This document shows positions 43,654 to 53,474 of a stretch of DNA of 64,000 nt, piece after piece. Source of the stretch: Micromonospora sp. RP3T. GTDB taxonomy: Bacteria > Actinomycetota > Actinomycetes > Mycobacteriales > Micromonosporaceae. The position numbers and the translations under genes are program-made. The stretch covers positions 62,001 to 126,000 of the forward strand of contig NZ_PYPS01000002.1 in assembly GCF_003027925.1 (NCBI RefSeq), in the 5' to 3' direction. The stretch's first letter is position 1; each line of letters opens with the position of its first letter. The notes below the pieces were generated by a model, which worked only from the letters and a program-made list of their open reading frames with translations, was not told where the DNA came from and did no database searches.

Positions 43654-44774
43654 ACCCCCGCTGCGGCGGCCACGTTCGTCGGCCGCTGCAGCGGCGACGT
43701 TGCGGCCCCCTGGACGACCGCCCACGGGGGCCGGTGGCGAAGGCGACAACGCGGTGGCACAGGCGATGGCGGCCTTGTCGGCCGGCTCGTCGAGCAGGTG
43801 AACCACGTGCGCAGCGCACTCGGCCGTGCCGGTCCGTGACTCGCATGCTCGGCTCCCTCGGCCCGGCCTGCTCCGGCGCCCGAGCAGCCGCCGGCACCCC
43901 CCCTACCGGCCGAGGAACTCGTCACGGGGCCCCACCGCACGTACAGCGCTGCTGAGGCACCCGGGCGTCGACGGTCCGGATGGTGCCGCGCAACGTGTTG
44001 CTCACGGTCATCGCCTACGGCGAACGCTCACCGTCGCCGGCTACGACGAACTCCTCCGCCATCGCCGCGCTGAGGGACCAGTGACGGCACAGCGCAAGCT
44101 CTGAACATGCAAGCCCGACACCGCCATCGATCCGCCTGTGAGCAGCTACGTCCGCCGACCATCAGCTCTCCGTCCGCCGATTTCACCGAAGCCGCCACCC
44201 GCGGCCACATGGCGGGTCCGCCGCTCGGCCCGATCGACGACTCCGGCACAGGCGAGTTGCACCTGCCGGTCGAGCCGAGGTGCCGAGGCAGCCACGGCGC
44301 CGGTTTCCGGTCGAGCCGAGGTGCCGAGGCAGCCACGGCGCCGGTTTCCGGTCGAGCCGCCGACGGCGAGCAGCCGGCCAAGATGACGGCCCGCTACGGC
44401 CGCGTCGATCTTCGCTACCGGCCACGCCCGCTGAGGCTTCCGCCGTGGGACTGTGCCAGGAGCGGTGTTCCCGGCCCGGCGCGCCGGGGTCGACGTCCGG
44501 CGAGACGGACACTGTGCAGAAGGCCGACGGTGACCGGCGGCAGCCGTCACCCGAACAGGCCGCAGCGGCGGCGATGGTGGCCGAGGCCGAAGCCAGCAGC
44601 CGGGACCCGACCGGGGCCGGCCGCGCCGATGGACGACGCGCTGGAGGCCCGTACCGAACGCCTTCGCCGTCACCTGCGGTGACCGCTGGCCGGCCGCCGG
44701 AACCTACCACCGGACAGCCGGAAGAGCCGATCTCGGTACGGGCCGCCGGCCCGCCGGCGAATGGCGATTCCCGA
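43654..44774. other. 1.1-kb region without a supported gene
   Basis: Between the acyltransferase terminator and the stop of the leftward carrier-condensation gene. All open frames have a shadow-like composition with no recognisable domain. A stretch near 43950-44100 encoding TVAGYDELLRHR has slightly gene-like character and might be a remnant. The only clear structure is a 41-bp tandem repeat at 44266-44358. Confidence 0.4.
44266..44358. repeat. 41-bp direct tandem repeat, 2.3 copies
   Basis: The unit beginning CCGGTCGAGCCGAGGTGCC starts at 44266, repeats identically at 44307, and a third partial copy of 11 bp begins at 44348. The two full copies show no mismatch. It lies in the non-coding stretch upstream of the acyltransferase-facing end of the carrier-condensation gene. 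Origin unknown; replication slippage is likely. Confidence 0.85.
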
Positions 44775-46421
44775 TCATGTGTTCCGTTGCTCGAGTCCTT
44801 CGGGACCGTTGTCGATGATGTTCACGAAGTGTTCTTCGATGGCGTCGGCGAGGATGGCGTCGTGCATGTCGGTGCGCACCTGCAGGCCGATGTCCTGGCC
44901 TTCGGGGACGGACGAGACGATCAGCATGACGGGGAAGGAGCATCTGGTGGCGAGCACGGCGCCCTCGGCGATGAGTGTTCCGGTGACGTCACCCAGGCTG
45001 AGCTCAGGTGTGGTGTTGTAGTTCAGTGACACCACCCGGTCGAGCTGGATCAATTTCTCGGGCCCGCTGAGCGCGGCTCCCAGCTCTTCGGGGACGATGA
45101 GCACGTCGCGGGCGGCCATGGCCCGCCGGTAGGCTTCGCGGGTGCGCTCCAGCAGGTGCGGGCTTGAGTAGGACGGCCCGTTGGGGCGGAGCAGGATGGT
45201 GCCGACCCGGTTGGTGATGGTTCGGTCGATCACCTCACCGGAGCTGTTCGCGATGGCGACCATCACCGCGAAGTCCGGCGCGGCGCCGGCCCGGATGATG
45301 GACTCCTGGTACACCGCTGCGATACCGACCGATGGTGGCATGCCGTGGACACGGGCGTACTCGTCCCAGGGTTCCAGTTGCTTGTGGGACACGAGGAAAT
45401 TGCGCATGACGGCCGGACCGGGGAGCGAGTACCGGGAATTGTCGGGCATCGGGGGGATCTGTGCTGACCCGTCGCTGCGGGCGGGAAGCCGGCAGGGCGG
45501 GAGGTCACCCAGTTCGTCGCGCCAGTACTGGCGTTGTTTCTCGAGGTCGACCGATGCGAGCTGGTGCCGGAAGTCGCAGGCCATCTCGGCCAGTGATGCG
45601 GTGCGGCCCGGCCACTGCGGTGGATTGCCGGCCAGCCGCGCCGTGTAGGCCGCGGACAGCTCCGCGGTCAGGATGCCCCACGAGTGGCCGTCGAACCCCG
45701 AGTGGTCCAGGGCCACCCCGAACAGGGTGCGCCGCCCGCTGCGGGCGAGCACGGCCCGCCACACCTTGCCCTGCTCGACCGGCAGCGGCAACCGCAGGGT
45801 CTGTCGGAGCGCCTCGATCGCCGCCTGGTCACTGGTCTGCTCGCCCAGCTGGTGGAACTCCGCCCGTCCGGGATCGGCCGGGACCTCCGCCAGCCCGAGC
45901 TCCGGCCCGTCGAGATACCGGGCGTGCAGCGCCTGATGACGGTGGTGCACATCAGTGGCGGCGCGCTCCAGCGCCGCCGCGTCGATCGGGCCGTCGAACC
46001 ACCAGGAGAACTCAGCCACGATCTTCTGCGGAACCGTTTCCGCCTGCACCGGAGTGATCGCCACCAGCTGGTCACCCTCGGCGGCCGACGCCCTGCCGGG
46101 GCCGGGCCGGTCACCGGCTGACCCACCGCGGGCGGTGTCGATCCATGCCGCGAGCTGCGCCACGGTGGGGGTTCGGAAGATCTGGGTGAACCTGACCCGC
46201 ACCCCGGCGAGCTGCTCCAGCCGGGCACAGGCCACCGTCACCCACACCGAGTCGAGCCCGAGATCGAAGACCGACGTCGTACGCGGCAGCCCGGCGACCC
46301 CGAGCAGGTCGGCGAAAACCCTCTCGACCATGACCTCCGTGGCGCCGCGCGGGCGCTCCTGGGGGGCAACATCGGACAACGCGCCGGTGTCGACGGTCTC
46401 CGAAGCCTCTTGCTGGCTCAT
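44775..46421 (-). CDS. carrier protein-condensation domain protein
   Basis: 548 residues. Residues 25-95 form a thiolation domain with phosphopantetheine site Ser58 in VFDLGLDSVW. Residues 120-540 form an NRPS-type condensation domain. Its active-site motif reads DHSGFDG (239-245) instead of HHxxxDG: catalytic His240 is kept but the first His is Asp. There is no adenylation or thioesterase domain, so it must receive its acyl unit from a separate enzyme or CoA thioester. ATG 46421 has GAGGAG 5 nt upstream. It probably forms an ester or amide in the dihydroxyphenylacetyl product. Isolated on the minus strand. Confidence 0.9.
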   Translation of the reverse strand: MSQQEASETVDTGALSDVAPQERPRGATEVMVERVFADLLGVAGLPRTTSVFDLGLDSVWVTVACARLEQLAGVRVRFTQIFRTPTVAQLAAWIDTARGGSAGDRPGPGRASAAEGDQLVAITPVQAETVPQKIVAEFSWWFDGPIDAAALERAATDVHHRHQALHARYLDGPELGLAEVPADPGRAEFHQLGEQTSDQAAIEALRQTLRLPLPVEQGKVWRAVLARSGRRTLFGVALDHSGFDGHSWGILTAELSAAYTARLAGNPPQWPGRTASLAEMACDFRHQLASVDLEKQRQYWRDELGDLPPCRLPARSDGSAQIPPMPDNSRYSLPGPAVMRNFLVSHKQLEPWDEYARVHGMPPSVGIAAVYQESIIRAGAAPDFAVMVAIANSSGEVIDRTITNRVGTILLRPNGPSYSSPHLLERTREAYRRAMAARDVLIVPEELGAALSGPEKLIQLDRVVSLNYNTTPELSLGDVTGTLIAEGAVLATRCSFPVMLIVSSVPEGQDIGLQVRTDMHDAILADAIEEHFVNIIDNGPEGLEQRNT

Positions 46422-46604
46422 GTCCACTCCTCGGGAACGACAGGAAGGGGCTGGCGAACCACACCGGCCAGAACCCGAGGATCACCCCACCCCGTCGGCC
46501 ACGCACCTCCCGAGTTGCTGACCCCGCGCCAGAGCTCCCCGCACCCAGGACGACCGGCACGATGCGAGAAGATGACGTACCCGGTGGCCCGTAACCTTCG
46601 ACGT

Positions 46605-47585
46605 ATGCAATTTGGTCTCTCCATACCCCAGGGCAGCGGGTTCGAGCTCGTCGGCATCCCGCCGGCCGAGCAGTGGGATTCGATACGCGACCTCGCCATG
46701 GCCGCCGACGCCGGGCCGTTCGATTCGATCTGGATGGCCGACCATGTCCTGACCTACCCACCGTCTGATGAATCAGTGTGGGAGGTGTGGTCGATGATGG
46801 CGGCGTTCGCCGTCTGCACGTCGCGGGTGCGGCTGGGGCAGCTCTGCACGTGTATGGGCTACCGCAATCCGGCCCACCTGGCCAAGATGGCGGCCTGCAT
46901 CGACGTCATGTCCGGTGGCCGGCTGCAGATGGGCATCGGCGCCGGTTGGTTCGAGGAGGAATGGCGTACGTACGGCTACGGCTTCCCCGGTGTCGCCGAT
47001 CGACTCGGCATGCTCGACGAGGGGGTGCAGATCATGCAGCAGATGTGGACGACCGGCACCGCCACCCTCAAGGGGAAGCACTACCAGGTCGACGGGGCGT
47101 TCTGTCGGCCGCTGCCGGCGCAGGAGGGCGGAATCCCGTTGTGGATCGGGGGCGGCGGTGAGAAGAAGACGTTGCGGATCGCGGCCAAGTACGCGCAGTA
47201 CGCGCACTTCGGCGTGTTGCTGGACGAGTTCGCACACAAGTCCCAGGTCCTGGCCAAGCACTGTAAGGATGTGGGCACCGACTTCGACGCGATCGTCCGG
47301 TCGACCACCCTCAACGTGACCATCGGTGAGACCGAGAAGGATGTCGCCGACAAGATGGCCTGGACCCGGGCCCACTACGAGCCGCTGCTGCCGCCCGAAG
47401 AGCTCGAGCACCTCATGCGCTACAGCGCGCCCGGCCTGGTGGGCACGCCCGAACAGATCGTCGAGCGGCTGGTGAAGGCCGGCCAGGCGGGCCTCGGTTA
47501 TCTGATCGTCCGATTCGTCGACGCGGCCTACGACCGGACCAGCCTCGACATGTTCGTCAACAAGGTGATTCCGGAACTCGCCTGA
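46605..47585 (+). CDS. LLM-class F420-type oxidoreductase
   Basis: 326 residues, luciferase-like fold: MQFGLSIPQG at the start, FDSIWMADHVLTYP, AHLAKMAACIDVMSGGRLQMGIGAGW, and GTPEQIVERL near the C-terminus. Actinobacterial members mostly use F420H2 to reduce or oxidise C-C or C-N bonds in natural products. ATG 46605 begins at the domain; it has no ribosome site but a TAACCT hexamer about 8 nt upstream suggests a leaderless message. ATG 46572 is the alternative. Divergent from the carrier-condensation gene by 183 bp, so both may share control. Confidence 0.88.
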   Translation: MQFGLSIPQGSGFELVGIPPAEQWDSIRDLAMAADAGPFDSIWMADHVLTYPPSDESVWEVWSMMAAFAVCTSRVRLGQLCTCMGYRNPAHLAKMAACIDVMSGGRLQMGIGAGWFEEEWRTYGYGFPGVADRLGMLDEGVQIMQQMWTTGTATLKGKHYQVDGAFCRPLPAQEGGIPLWIGGGGEKKTLRIAAKYAQYAHFGVLLDEFAHKSQVLAKHCKDVGTDFDAIVRSTTLNVTIGETEKDVADKMAWTRAHYEPLLPPEELEHLMRYSAPGLVGTPEQIVERLVKAGQAGLGYLIVRFVDAAYDRTSLDMFVNKVIPELA

Positions 47586-47710
47586 CGGCCACAGCCGAAG
47601 AAGTTTCTGTCACGCCATCGCGTGATGTTCGGTCAAGTTGTCATGTCAAGCGCAGCGAAACGCTACGGATGGTGCGTCCCGACGCCGTGATGGCGCTAGA
47701 CTCTCCGGCC

Positions 47711-48268
47711 ATGGGATTGCTCACCTTCAACATGAACGTCACTGTGGATGGTTGCGTCGACCACGAAGAGGGGGTCAGCAACGACGAGACGCACGCCTTC
47801 TTCACCCGCCTCATAGACGAGAGCGGCGGGATGCTGTGGGGCCGTGTCACCTACGAGATGATGGAGAGCTACTGGCCAGCCGTCGCCCGCGGTGACGTGG
47901 AGGCGCCGCAGTCCAATCGTGAGTGGGCGCTCAAGCTGGACGCGCTACCCAAGTACGTGGTGTCGTCGACGCGCACGGAATTCCCGTGGAACAACAGCCA
48001 CCACATCACCGGTGATCTGCGCGAGGGTGTGCAGAAGCTCAAGGACGCGACCCCGGAGGGGATCCTGGTCGGAAGTGGCAAGCTCGCGACCGAGCTCGAC
48101 CGGCTGGACCTGATCGACGAGTACAAGTTGCTTATCCATCCCATGATCGCCGGTCACGGCCCGACGCTTTATCAGGGCGGGCTGCCCGCCACTCGTCGGC
48201 TCGAGCTGCTCTCGGCCAAGCCGCTCTGCGACGGCGTGATGTTGATGCACTACCGCCGCGCACGCTGA
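47711..48268 (+). CDS. RibD C-terminal/DHFR-like reductase (copy 2)
   Basis: 185 residues: FNMNVTVDGCVDH, WGRVTYEMMESYWP, PKYVVSST and LIDEYKLLIHPMIAGHG mark the RibD_C fold. A TAGACT hexamer at 47697-47702, 8 nt before ATG 47711, with no Shine-Dalgarno, suggests a leaderless transcript. It resembles copy 3 (54248) closely in the GRVTY.MMES motif. Role in the cluster unknown; an NADPH-dependent reduction is the natural guess. Ends at a strong hairpin. Confidence 0.88.
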   Translation: MGLLTFNMNVTVDGCVDHEEGVSNDETHAFFTRLIDESGGMLWGRVTYEMMESYWPAVARGDVEAPQSNREWALKLDALPKYVVSSTRTEFPWNNSHHITGDLREGVQKLKDATPEGILVGSGKLATELDRLDLIDEYKLLIHPMIAGHGPTLYQGGLPATRRLELLSAKPLCDGVMLMHYRRAR

Positions 48269-48299
48269 ATCACCGAATTCCTCGCTGCGAGCAGCACAT

Positions 48300-48336
48300 G
48301 GCCGCCGCTTCTCTCCGCAGGGGAGGAGCGGCGGCC
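48300..48336 (+). terminator. terminator after RibD-C copy 2
   Basis: Perfect 10-bp arms GGCCGCCGCT (48300-48309) and AGCGGCGGCC (48327-48336), with further CTCC/GGAG pairing inside. Lies 32 nt after the stop. The remaining bases to 48630, where the convergent transporter ends, contain no gene I can support. Confidence 0.75.
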
Positions 48337-48630
48337 TGAGGTGTGCCGCGATCGGCGTAACCCACACCGCAGGGCAGAGGCGTGTGGATGCGACCGGTGA
48401 GTCCGGTCCGGAGCGGGACGAGCCCGACCGGCTTTTCCAGGGCGCTCCATAGTGGAGTCGTCCCGGTCCGATGAGCCACGGGATCGACATGCCGGGGACT
48501 CGTTGGCGTCCGGCCGGCTACAGCCCGGGGCCGGATCTGAATGGCCTGCCCGACGTATCCGGTCGCCGGTGGTTCTCCTTGCGCGCGGTGTCCGGTCCCC
48601 GGACTCCTGCTGCTGCCACCGCCGGTGGGG

Positions 48631-49890
48631 CTATGCCGGCGCGCCCTCCCGCGTCATCGGCTCCTCCCGCGCGGGCCTGGTCCGCTCGCCCCACCGCGCC
48701 AGGGCCGGTGCCACCAGGCCCACCAGGGCGAAGAACACGCCGATCCCGATCAGGCCGGGCCGGCCGAGGGTCAGGATGAGGCTGAGAAACAGAAACGGGG
48801 CTATTGCCTCGCCGATGCCGGCGCCGGCCCCGAGGAAGCCCATGTACTGGCCCTGTGCGTGTGCCGGAGGCAGACCGAAGTTGAGGGCGAACGAGCCCGC
48901 CATGTACCACAGTTCGCCGTAGGTGTGCACGCAGACGGCCGCTGTCAGGAGCAGCGCCGCGGCCCAGCCGGGCAGTCCGTTCGCAAAGCCGATCGCGGAG
49001 CAGCTGAACAGGAGGATCACCCCGGCGCGCCGGATCGCCACGCCGCCTTGGCGGATCGTCTTCACCCGGTTGCCGATGCGGACCTGGAACATGACGATCA
49101 GGACGTTGTTGAGCAGGTAGAAAAGCGCCACCGACCAGGATGGAGCGTCGGTGGCGTCCACCACCCAGAGCGGCAACAGCATGTTGATCATGAAGAGCTG
49201 GAGATTCATGGCGCCGGCCACCGCCGTGTACGCGACGAAGGGCCGGTCCGCGAACACGCCCCAGCGTGGCGCGGTGGGCGGCTTCGGCAGCGGCTCGTAG
49301 GACGGCAGCCGGGTGAAGACCAGCAGGGCGCCCAGGAAACTGAGCGCGTCGAGGACGATCATCAGGTGATATGCGGTAGGAGTGCCGATCTGGATCACGA
49401 CGCCGCACCCCGCGGTCCCCAGGCCCATGGCGAGGTACTGGATCGCGTGCGTCTGGGACCGGAAGCTGATCGCGTCCTCGTCGGCCACCCGGCGCAGCAG
49501 CGATTCGCTGGCCGCTATCGACGCCTTCATGGCCAGCATGTCGAGGGTCGCCGCGATGACCAGGTCGGTAAAACTGGTGATGAAGATCAAGTAGATCGCC
49601 GTACCGCACTGGATCAGCAGCATGACCTTGACCGTCTTCAGCGGACTCCACCGGTCGGCCAGGTTGCCGACCGGGACACCGCTGACCAGGCTGATGGCGA
49701 CCCCGATGGTGAGCGCGGCGCCCACCTGCGAGGCGGGTAGTTGCACGATCCGGGTGAAATACAGGCTCATGCTCACGACGAGCAGCCCGAATCCGAACAT
49801 GTTTATGAAGGTTGCCAGCGCATACACGCGCTTTGGTCCGGGCTCGGGGATGAGTGCTTTGACTTCCCTGATCGGGTCAAACCTCGGCAT
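48631..49890 (-). CDS. MFS transporter (paralogue 1)
   Basis: 419 residues, about 12 membrane segments, MFS loop region GNLADRWSPLKTVK between segments 2 and 3. It is clearly paralogous to the transporter at 58117: both share PEPGP.RVYAL at the start, QIGTPTAYH, RWGV..D.PFVAY, LPPAHAQGQY and RWGERTRP at the end. ATG 49890 is chosen because that start aligns with the paralogue and GAGGAG lies 12 nt upstream; longer starts lack ribosome sites. Likely exports the cluster product or an intermediate, with proton exchange. Confidence 0.9.
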   Translation of the reverse strand: MPRFDPIREVKALIPEPGPKRVYALATFINMFGFGLLVVSMSLYFTRIVQLPASQVGAALTIGVAISLVSGVPVGNLADRWSPLKTVKVMLLIQCGTAIYLIFITSFTDLVIAATLDMLAMKASIAASESLLRRVADEDAISFRSQTHAIQYLAMGLGTAGCGVVIQIGTPTAYHLMIVLDALSFLGALLVFTRLPSYEPLPKPPTAPRWGVFADRPFVAYTAVAGAMNLQLFMINMLLPLWVVDATDAPSWSVALFYLLNNVLIVMFQVRIGNRVKTIRQGGVAIRRAGVILLFSCSAIGFANGLPGWAAALLLTAAVCVHTYGELWYMAGSFALNFGLPPAHAQGQYMGFLGAGAGIGEAIAPFLFLSLILTLGRPGLIGIGVFFALVGLVAPALARWGERTRPAREEPMTREGAPA

Positions 49891-50138
49891 GGAGTACCAC
49901 TGCTCCTCGTAACCACCCATTCCTCGCCGTCCGGCAGCGGAGATCATCCTTGCTGGACTTTGGCGTCGAAATCAACTCTCAGGGTGCTCTTGTTTCGACG
50001 TGCCGTTTCGCCAGGAGTTCGCCTCGCCGCATTCTGCGAGCAGCGCTTACCTTCTGCGCGGCCTACCGTGGTCCTGATCGGGCGCAGAGATGAGTCGTGC
50101 TCGATCCGGGCGGGTGCCATGTCGCAGTAGGGGGAATT

Positions 50139-51728
50139 GTGGACCGGAAGATCGTGAAGGGCCTCGCCCTCTTCATCACCGCGGCGACGGTGGCGGTCGC
50201 ACCTGCGGCGAGCGGCGCCGCAGCGGGAACCGAAGCGGAAACGGCACGGGCCGCCAGAATCGCGTGGGAGCCCTGTGGGGGGCCCGAGCCGCACGGGACC
50301 GGCGCTGAGTGCGGCCTGCTCGACGTGCCGCTGGACTACGGCAAGCCCAACGGCAGGAAGATTCAGATAGCCGTCTCTCGGATCAGGTCGACGGTAGTCG
50401 CCAAGGACTACCGAGGCGTCATTCTGGGTCTTCCGGGTGGCCCTGGTAATCCTGGGCTGTGCACATCGTCGGACTGCGTCCCCACCGCCGTCGGGGCCGC
50501 CTACGACTGGATCGGCTTCGACCCGCGGGGCGTCGGCTCCAGTGTGCCCGCACTGTCCTGCGACAGCGAGTACTTCGACCCGCCGCGTCCGGAGTACGTC
50601 CCGCTCAGCCGGGACCTCGAGCGGACCTGGCTCCGGCGATCGAAAAGCTACGCCCACGCCTGCGGTGCGGCCGGCGGCGCGCTGCTCGACCACATGACCA
50701 CGCGGGACACCGCGATGGACGTGGATTCGATCCGCAAGGCGCTCGGTCTCGACCGGATCAACCTGTACGGCATCTCCTACGGCACCTACATCGGCCAGGT
50801 GTACGGCACGTTGTACCCGGAGCGGGTGCGCCGCATGGTGCTCGACAGCAACATCGACCCGCGCAAGGTCTGGTACCAGGCCGCTCTCGCCCAGGACGTG
50901 AACTTCGAACGCAACCTGCGCCTCTGGTTCACGTGGGTGGCCAGGTTCGACGACGTCTACCACCTCGGCAGGACCACCGACCAGGTCAGACACCGCTGGT
51001 ACGCGGAGCGGAGCAAGCTGCGTACGGCGCCGGCCGGCGGTGTCGTCGGACCTGCCGAGTTCACCGACATCTTCATCTACGCCGGCTACTTCCAGTTCAT
51101 GTGGCCGACCCTGGCCGAGTGGTTCGCCAGTTCGGTGAACGACCCCGACGCCGAGCTGCTGGTCGAGGCGTACGAGAGTTCCTTCCGCCCGGCCGACGAC
51201 AAGGTCTTCGCGGCCTTCAACGCGGTGCAGTGCACCGACGTCAGGTGGCCGCGCAGCTGGCACACGTGGCGGCGCGACAACTGGCGCACGTTCCGCAGCG
51301 CACCGTTCGCCACCTGGTACAACGCCTGGTCGAACGCGCCGTGCCTCTTCTGGCCCGGCCGGGTCTCCGAGCCGGTGAAGGTCGACGGTGCGAAGGTCAG
51401 GAGCGTGCTGTTCGTCGGCGGCACGCTGGACGCGGTCACGCCGTTCGAGGGCAGCCTCGAGGCGCGGCGTCGCTTCCCGAACGGCTCGCTGCTGGCGGAG
51501 GTCGGCCAGACCACGCACGTCAATTCGTTCAACGGCAACCCGTGCCTCACCAGCGCCATCGCCGACTATCTCGCGACGGGCAAGCTGCCGCCGCGCAAGC
51601 CCGGCAACCAACCTGACGCGACCTGCCAGGCCCTGCCTCAGCCCGATCCGACCGCACCGTCTGCGCGGACGACGATGCCGGCCGGCAGTCCGGCGATGCG
51701 CGCGCTGCTGTCCGCCGTACGCCGCTGA
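50139..51728 (+). CDS. secreted alpha/beta-hydrolase (tripeptidyl aminopeptidase-like)
   Basis: 529 residues. Signal peptide (KIVKGLALFITAATVAVAP). Oxyanion loop GLPGGPGNPG, nucleophile GISYGTYIG (Ser), acid in GGTLDAVTP, base in VGQTTHVNS, and a C-terminal TAP-like lid with conserved Cys (NGNPCLTSAI). It fits the SlpD/E-TAP peptidase group that trims N-terminal peptides or hydrolyses esters outside the cell. GGGGGA lies just before GTG 50139. It might mature or inactivate the exported metabolite, which would also fit the Tat-exported oxidase. Confidence 0.9.
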   Translation: MDRKIVKGLALFITAATVAVAPAASGAAAGTEAETARAARIAWEPCGGPEPHGTGAECGLLDVPLDYGKPNGRKIQIAVSRIRSTVVAKDYRGVILGLPGGPGNPGLCTSSDCVPTAVGAAYDWIGFDPRGVGSSVPALSCDSEYFDPPRPEYVPLSRDLERTWLRRSKSYAHACGAAGGALLDHMTTRDTAMDVDSIRKALGLDRINLYGISYGTYIGQVYGTLYPERVRRMVLDSNIDPRKVWYQAALAQDVNFERNLRLWFTWVARFDDVYHLGRTTDQVRHRWYAERSKLRTAPAGGVVGPAEFTDIFIYAGYFQFMWPTLAEWFASSVNDPDAELLVEAYESSFRPADDKVFAAFNAVQCTDVRWPRSWHTWRRDNWRTFRSAPFATWYNAWSNAPCLFWPGRVSEPVKVDGAKVRSVLFVGGTLDAVTPFEGSLEARRRFPNGSLLAEVGQTTHVNSFNGNPCLTSAIADYLATGKLPPRKPGNQPDATCQALPQPDPTAPSARTTMPAGSPAMRALLSAVRR

Positions 51729-51849
51729 GGGCTGCCCGTCAACGTTCTGTGGCCCTGTGGGGCATGCTGCCGACGGTGCCTCGCCGGGCATCCCGGGGCA
51801 CATGTTCCCACCAGGGCCGGTGTCGAAGTCGGTCACCGCATTCGGTGAT

Positions 51850-52400
51850 CGTGGCGAGGTGAACGGTGGCTCCGCCGCGGACGGCGAGTCCGCGGCTCGC
51901 CGATGCCGGCGTGCGGGGCGGCCGTGCACACGTGGTTCGGCTGGTGTGCGCCGCTGACCTGGCGTCACGGCGCATCGTCGGCCGGGCCAGCACCGAGCAC
52001 CTCAGAACCGAGCCGGTCAGCGCTGCTCCCATCGACGCCCTCCTCCGGCGACGACCCGGGCGTGGGCCGGTCTTCCACTCGGACCGTGGTGGCAGCACAC
52101 CGACGCCCGGCACGACCGCCTCGCGTCACGTCACGGCATCCGCCTGCCCGTCGGACGGCGCGGGCGGTGCCGGGACGACGTGGTCGCCGAAACGATCTTC
52201 TCCGCCATCGGGGCAGAACTGCCGCACCGCCGGCCACGGGCCTCCCAGCACGCCGCCCGCCAGGCCAGATCTGGGTACGTCGATGGGCCGGCACGGCGCC
52301 CGTCGTCGATACTCGACCCTGGACCACCTCGGCTCCGCCGCCCTCGAAGCCACCGGTTCGCAACTTCTACCAGCGGTCCGGGCAGCCTGGTTAGATCAAC
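51850..52400 (+). pseudogene. decayed IS3-type transposase (integrase core)
   Basis: Pieces of an rve-type DDE transposase appear in shifting frames. One frame has ADLASRRIVGRASTEHLRTE then RRPGRGPVFHSDRGG (the central Asp motif HSDRG). Then in another frame come LPVGRRGRCRDDVVAETIFS and AIGAELPHRR, followed by a STLDHLGSAALE-like ending that matches the usual RRHSTLGYRSPAEFE. No start, intact frame or inverted repeats were seen. It fills most of the 717-bp gap before the SARP gene and marks an old insertion in the cluster. Confidence 0.62.
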
Positions 52401-52445
52401 ACATCGACCCTGTCCGTCGAAACGGGTCAAGCCCACTGGAGCGGC

Positions 52446-53318
52446 ATGATGGACAAGAAAACGGTCACCCTGCGACTACTCGGCCCGGTGTCCGCGTGTC
52501 TGAACGATCAGCCGGTGATGCCGAGCGCGCCCAAGCAGCGTCAGATCCTCGTACTGCTCGCGCTCAACGCGGGCCGGGTGGTGACCGTCCAGACGCTCGT
52601 CGAGGAGCTGTGGGGCGACACGCCGCCACGCAGCTTCGCGACCACGTTGCAGACCTACATATTGCAGCTCAGGGGCCGGTTGGGTGAGGCGGCCGGGGAC
52701 CGCGGGTGGGCGCGGCAGTTGCTCAGGACCAAGCACGCCGGCTACCAGCTCGATGCGCAACTGTGTGCCACCGACGTCGCGGAGTTCAGCGGTCTCGTGC
52801 GGGAGGGTCGACGGGCCGCCGAAGCCGGCGACCCGGCCGGCACCTCCGAGCTGCTCGGCATCGCGCTGGCGATGTGGCACGGGCCGGCCATGGTGGATCT
52901 GCCGGTCGGGCGGGTGCTGCGGGCCGAGGTGGCTTCACTCGAGGAGACGCGGCTGAGTGCCCTGGAACGCCGGATCGAGGCCGACCTCATCCTCCGCCGC
53001 CACGCGGACCTGTTGGCGGAGCTGACGATGCTGGTCGACCGCTATCCGATGAACGAGAGCTTCTGCGCCCTGTTGATGGCCGCCCTCTACCGCTCCGGCC
53101 GGGCCGGACATGCGCTGGAGGCGTTCCGGCGAATGCGTACGGTGCTGCGCGAGGAGCTGGGAGTCGAGCCGGGACCGCGGTTGCAAGGGCTGCATCAGGC
53201 GATCCTGGCGGGTGACCCGGACGCCGAGCCGGCCTGGTTCGTCGTGAAGCCGGTCCACGGCCGGCGGTCGGGACGGGCGCATCCGCAGCGGCCGGTCGAC
53301 GTCCCGGAGTCGGACTGA
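52446..53318 (+). CDS. SARP-family pathway regulator
   Basis: 290 residues. The N-terminal OmpR-like winged helix includes LRLLGPVSACLND, PSAPKQRQILVLLALNAGRVV and ELWGDTPPRSFATTLQTYILQLR. The bacterial transcriptional activator domain follows (DVAEFSGLVREGRRA to EELGVEPGPRLQGLHQAIL). There is no NB-ARC or TPR part, so this is a small SARP like ActII-ORF4. Such proteins activate secondary-metabolite operons by binding direct heptamer repeats near -35. ATG 52446 or 52449 can start. It probably activates the 55.1-61.3 kb operon. Confidence 0.92.
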   Translation: MMDKKTVTLRLLGPVSACLNDQPVMPSAPKQRQILVLLALNAGRVVTVQTLVEELWGDTPPRSFATTLQTYILQLRGRLGEAAGDRGWARQLLRTKHAGYQLDAQLCATDVAEFSGLVREGRRAAEAGDPAGTSELLGIALAMWHGPAMVDLPVGRVLRAEVASLEETRLSALERRIEADLILRRHADLLAELTMLVDRYPMNESFCALLMAALYRSGRAGHALEAFRRMRTVLREELGVEPGPRLQGLHQAILAGDPDAEPAWFVVKPVHGRRSGRAHPQRPVDVPESD

Positions 53319-53474
53319 CCGGTCCGGGGCTCGGGTCGCGAGCGTGCGCAGCGGCGGGCTGTCGGTGTCGCTCAGTCAGGTGTTCGGCACATCGGGTAAC
53401 TATCATGGTGAGGGGAGCCGCGCCGCCGTCCATCTCGGACGTTGCTCTCGGTCGCCGAACCGCCGCCGTCGGCG

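Noticed and set aside
44183..44710. Minus-strand frames in the gene-free region near 44.4 kb
   Set aside because: They translate the tandem repeat and GC-rich spacer into low-complexity sequence with no domain.
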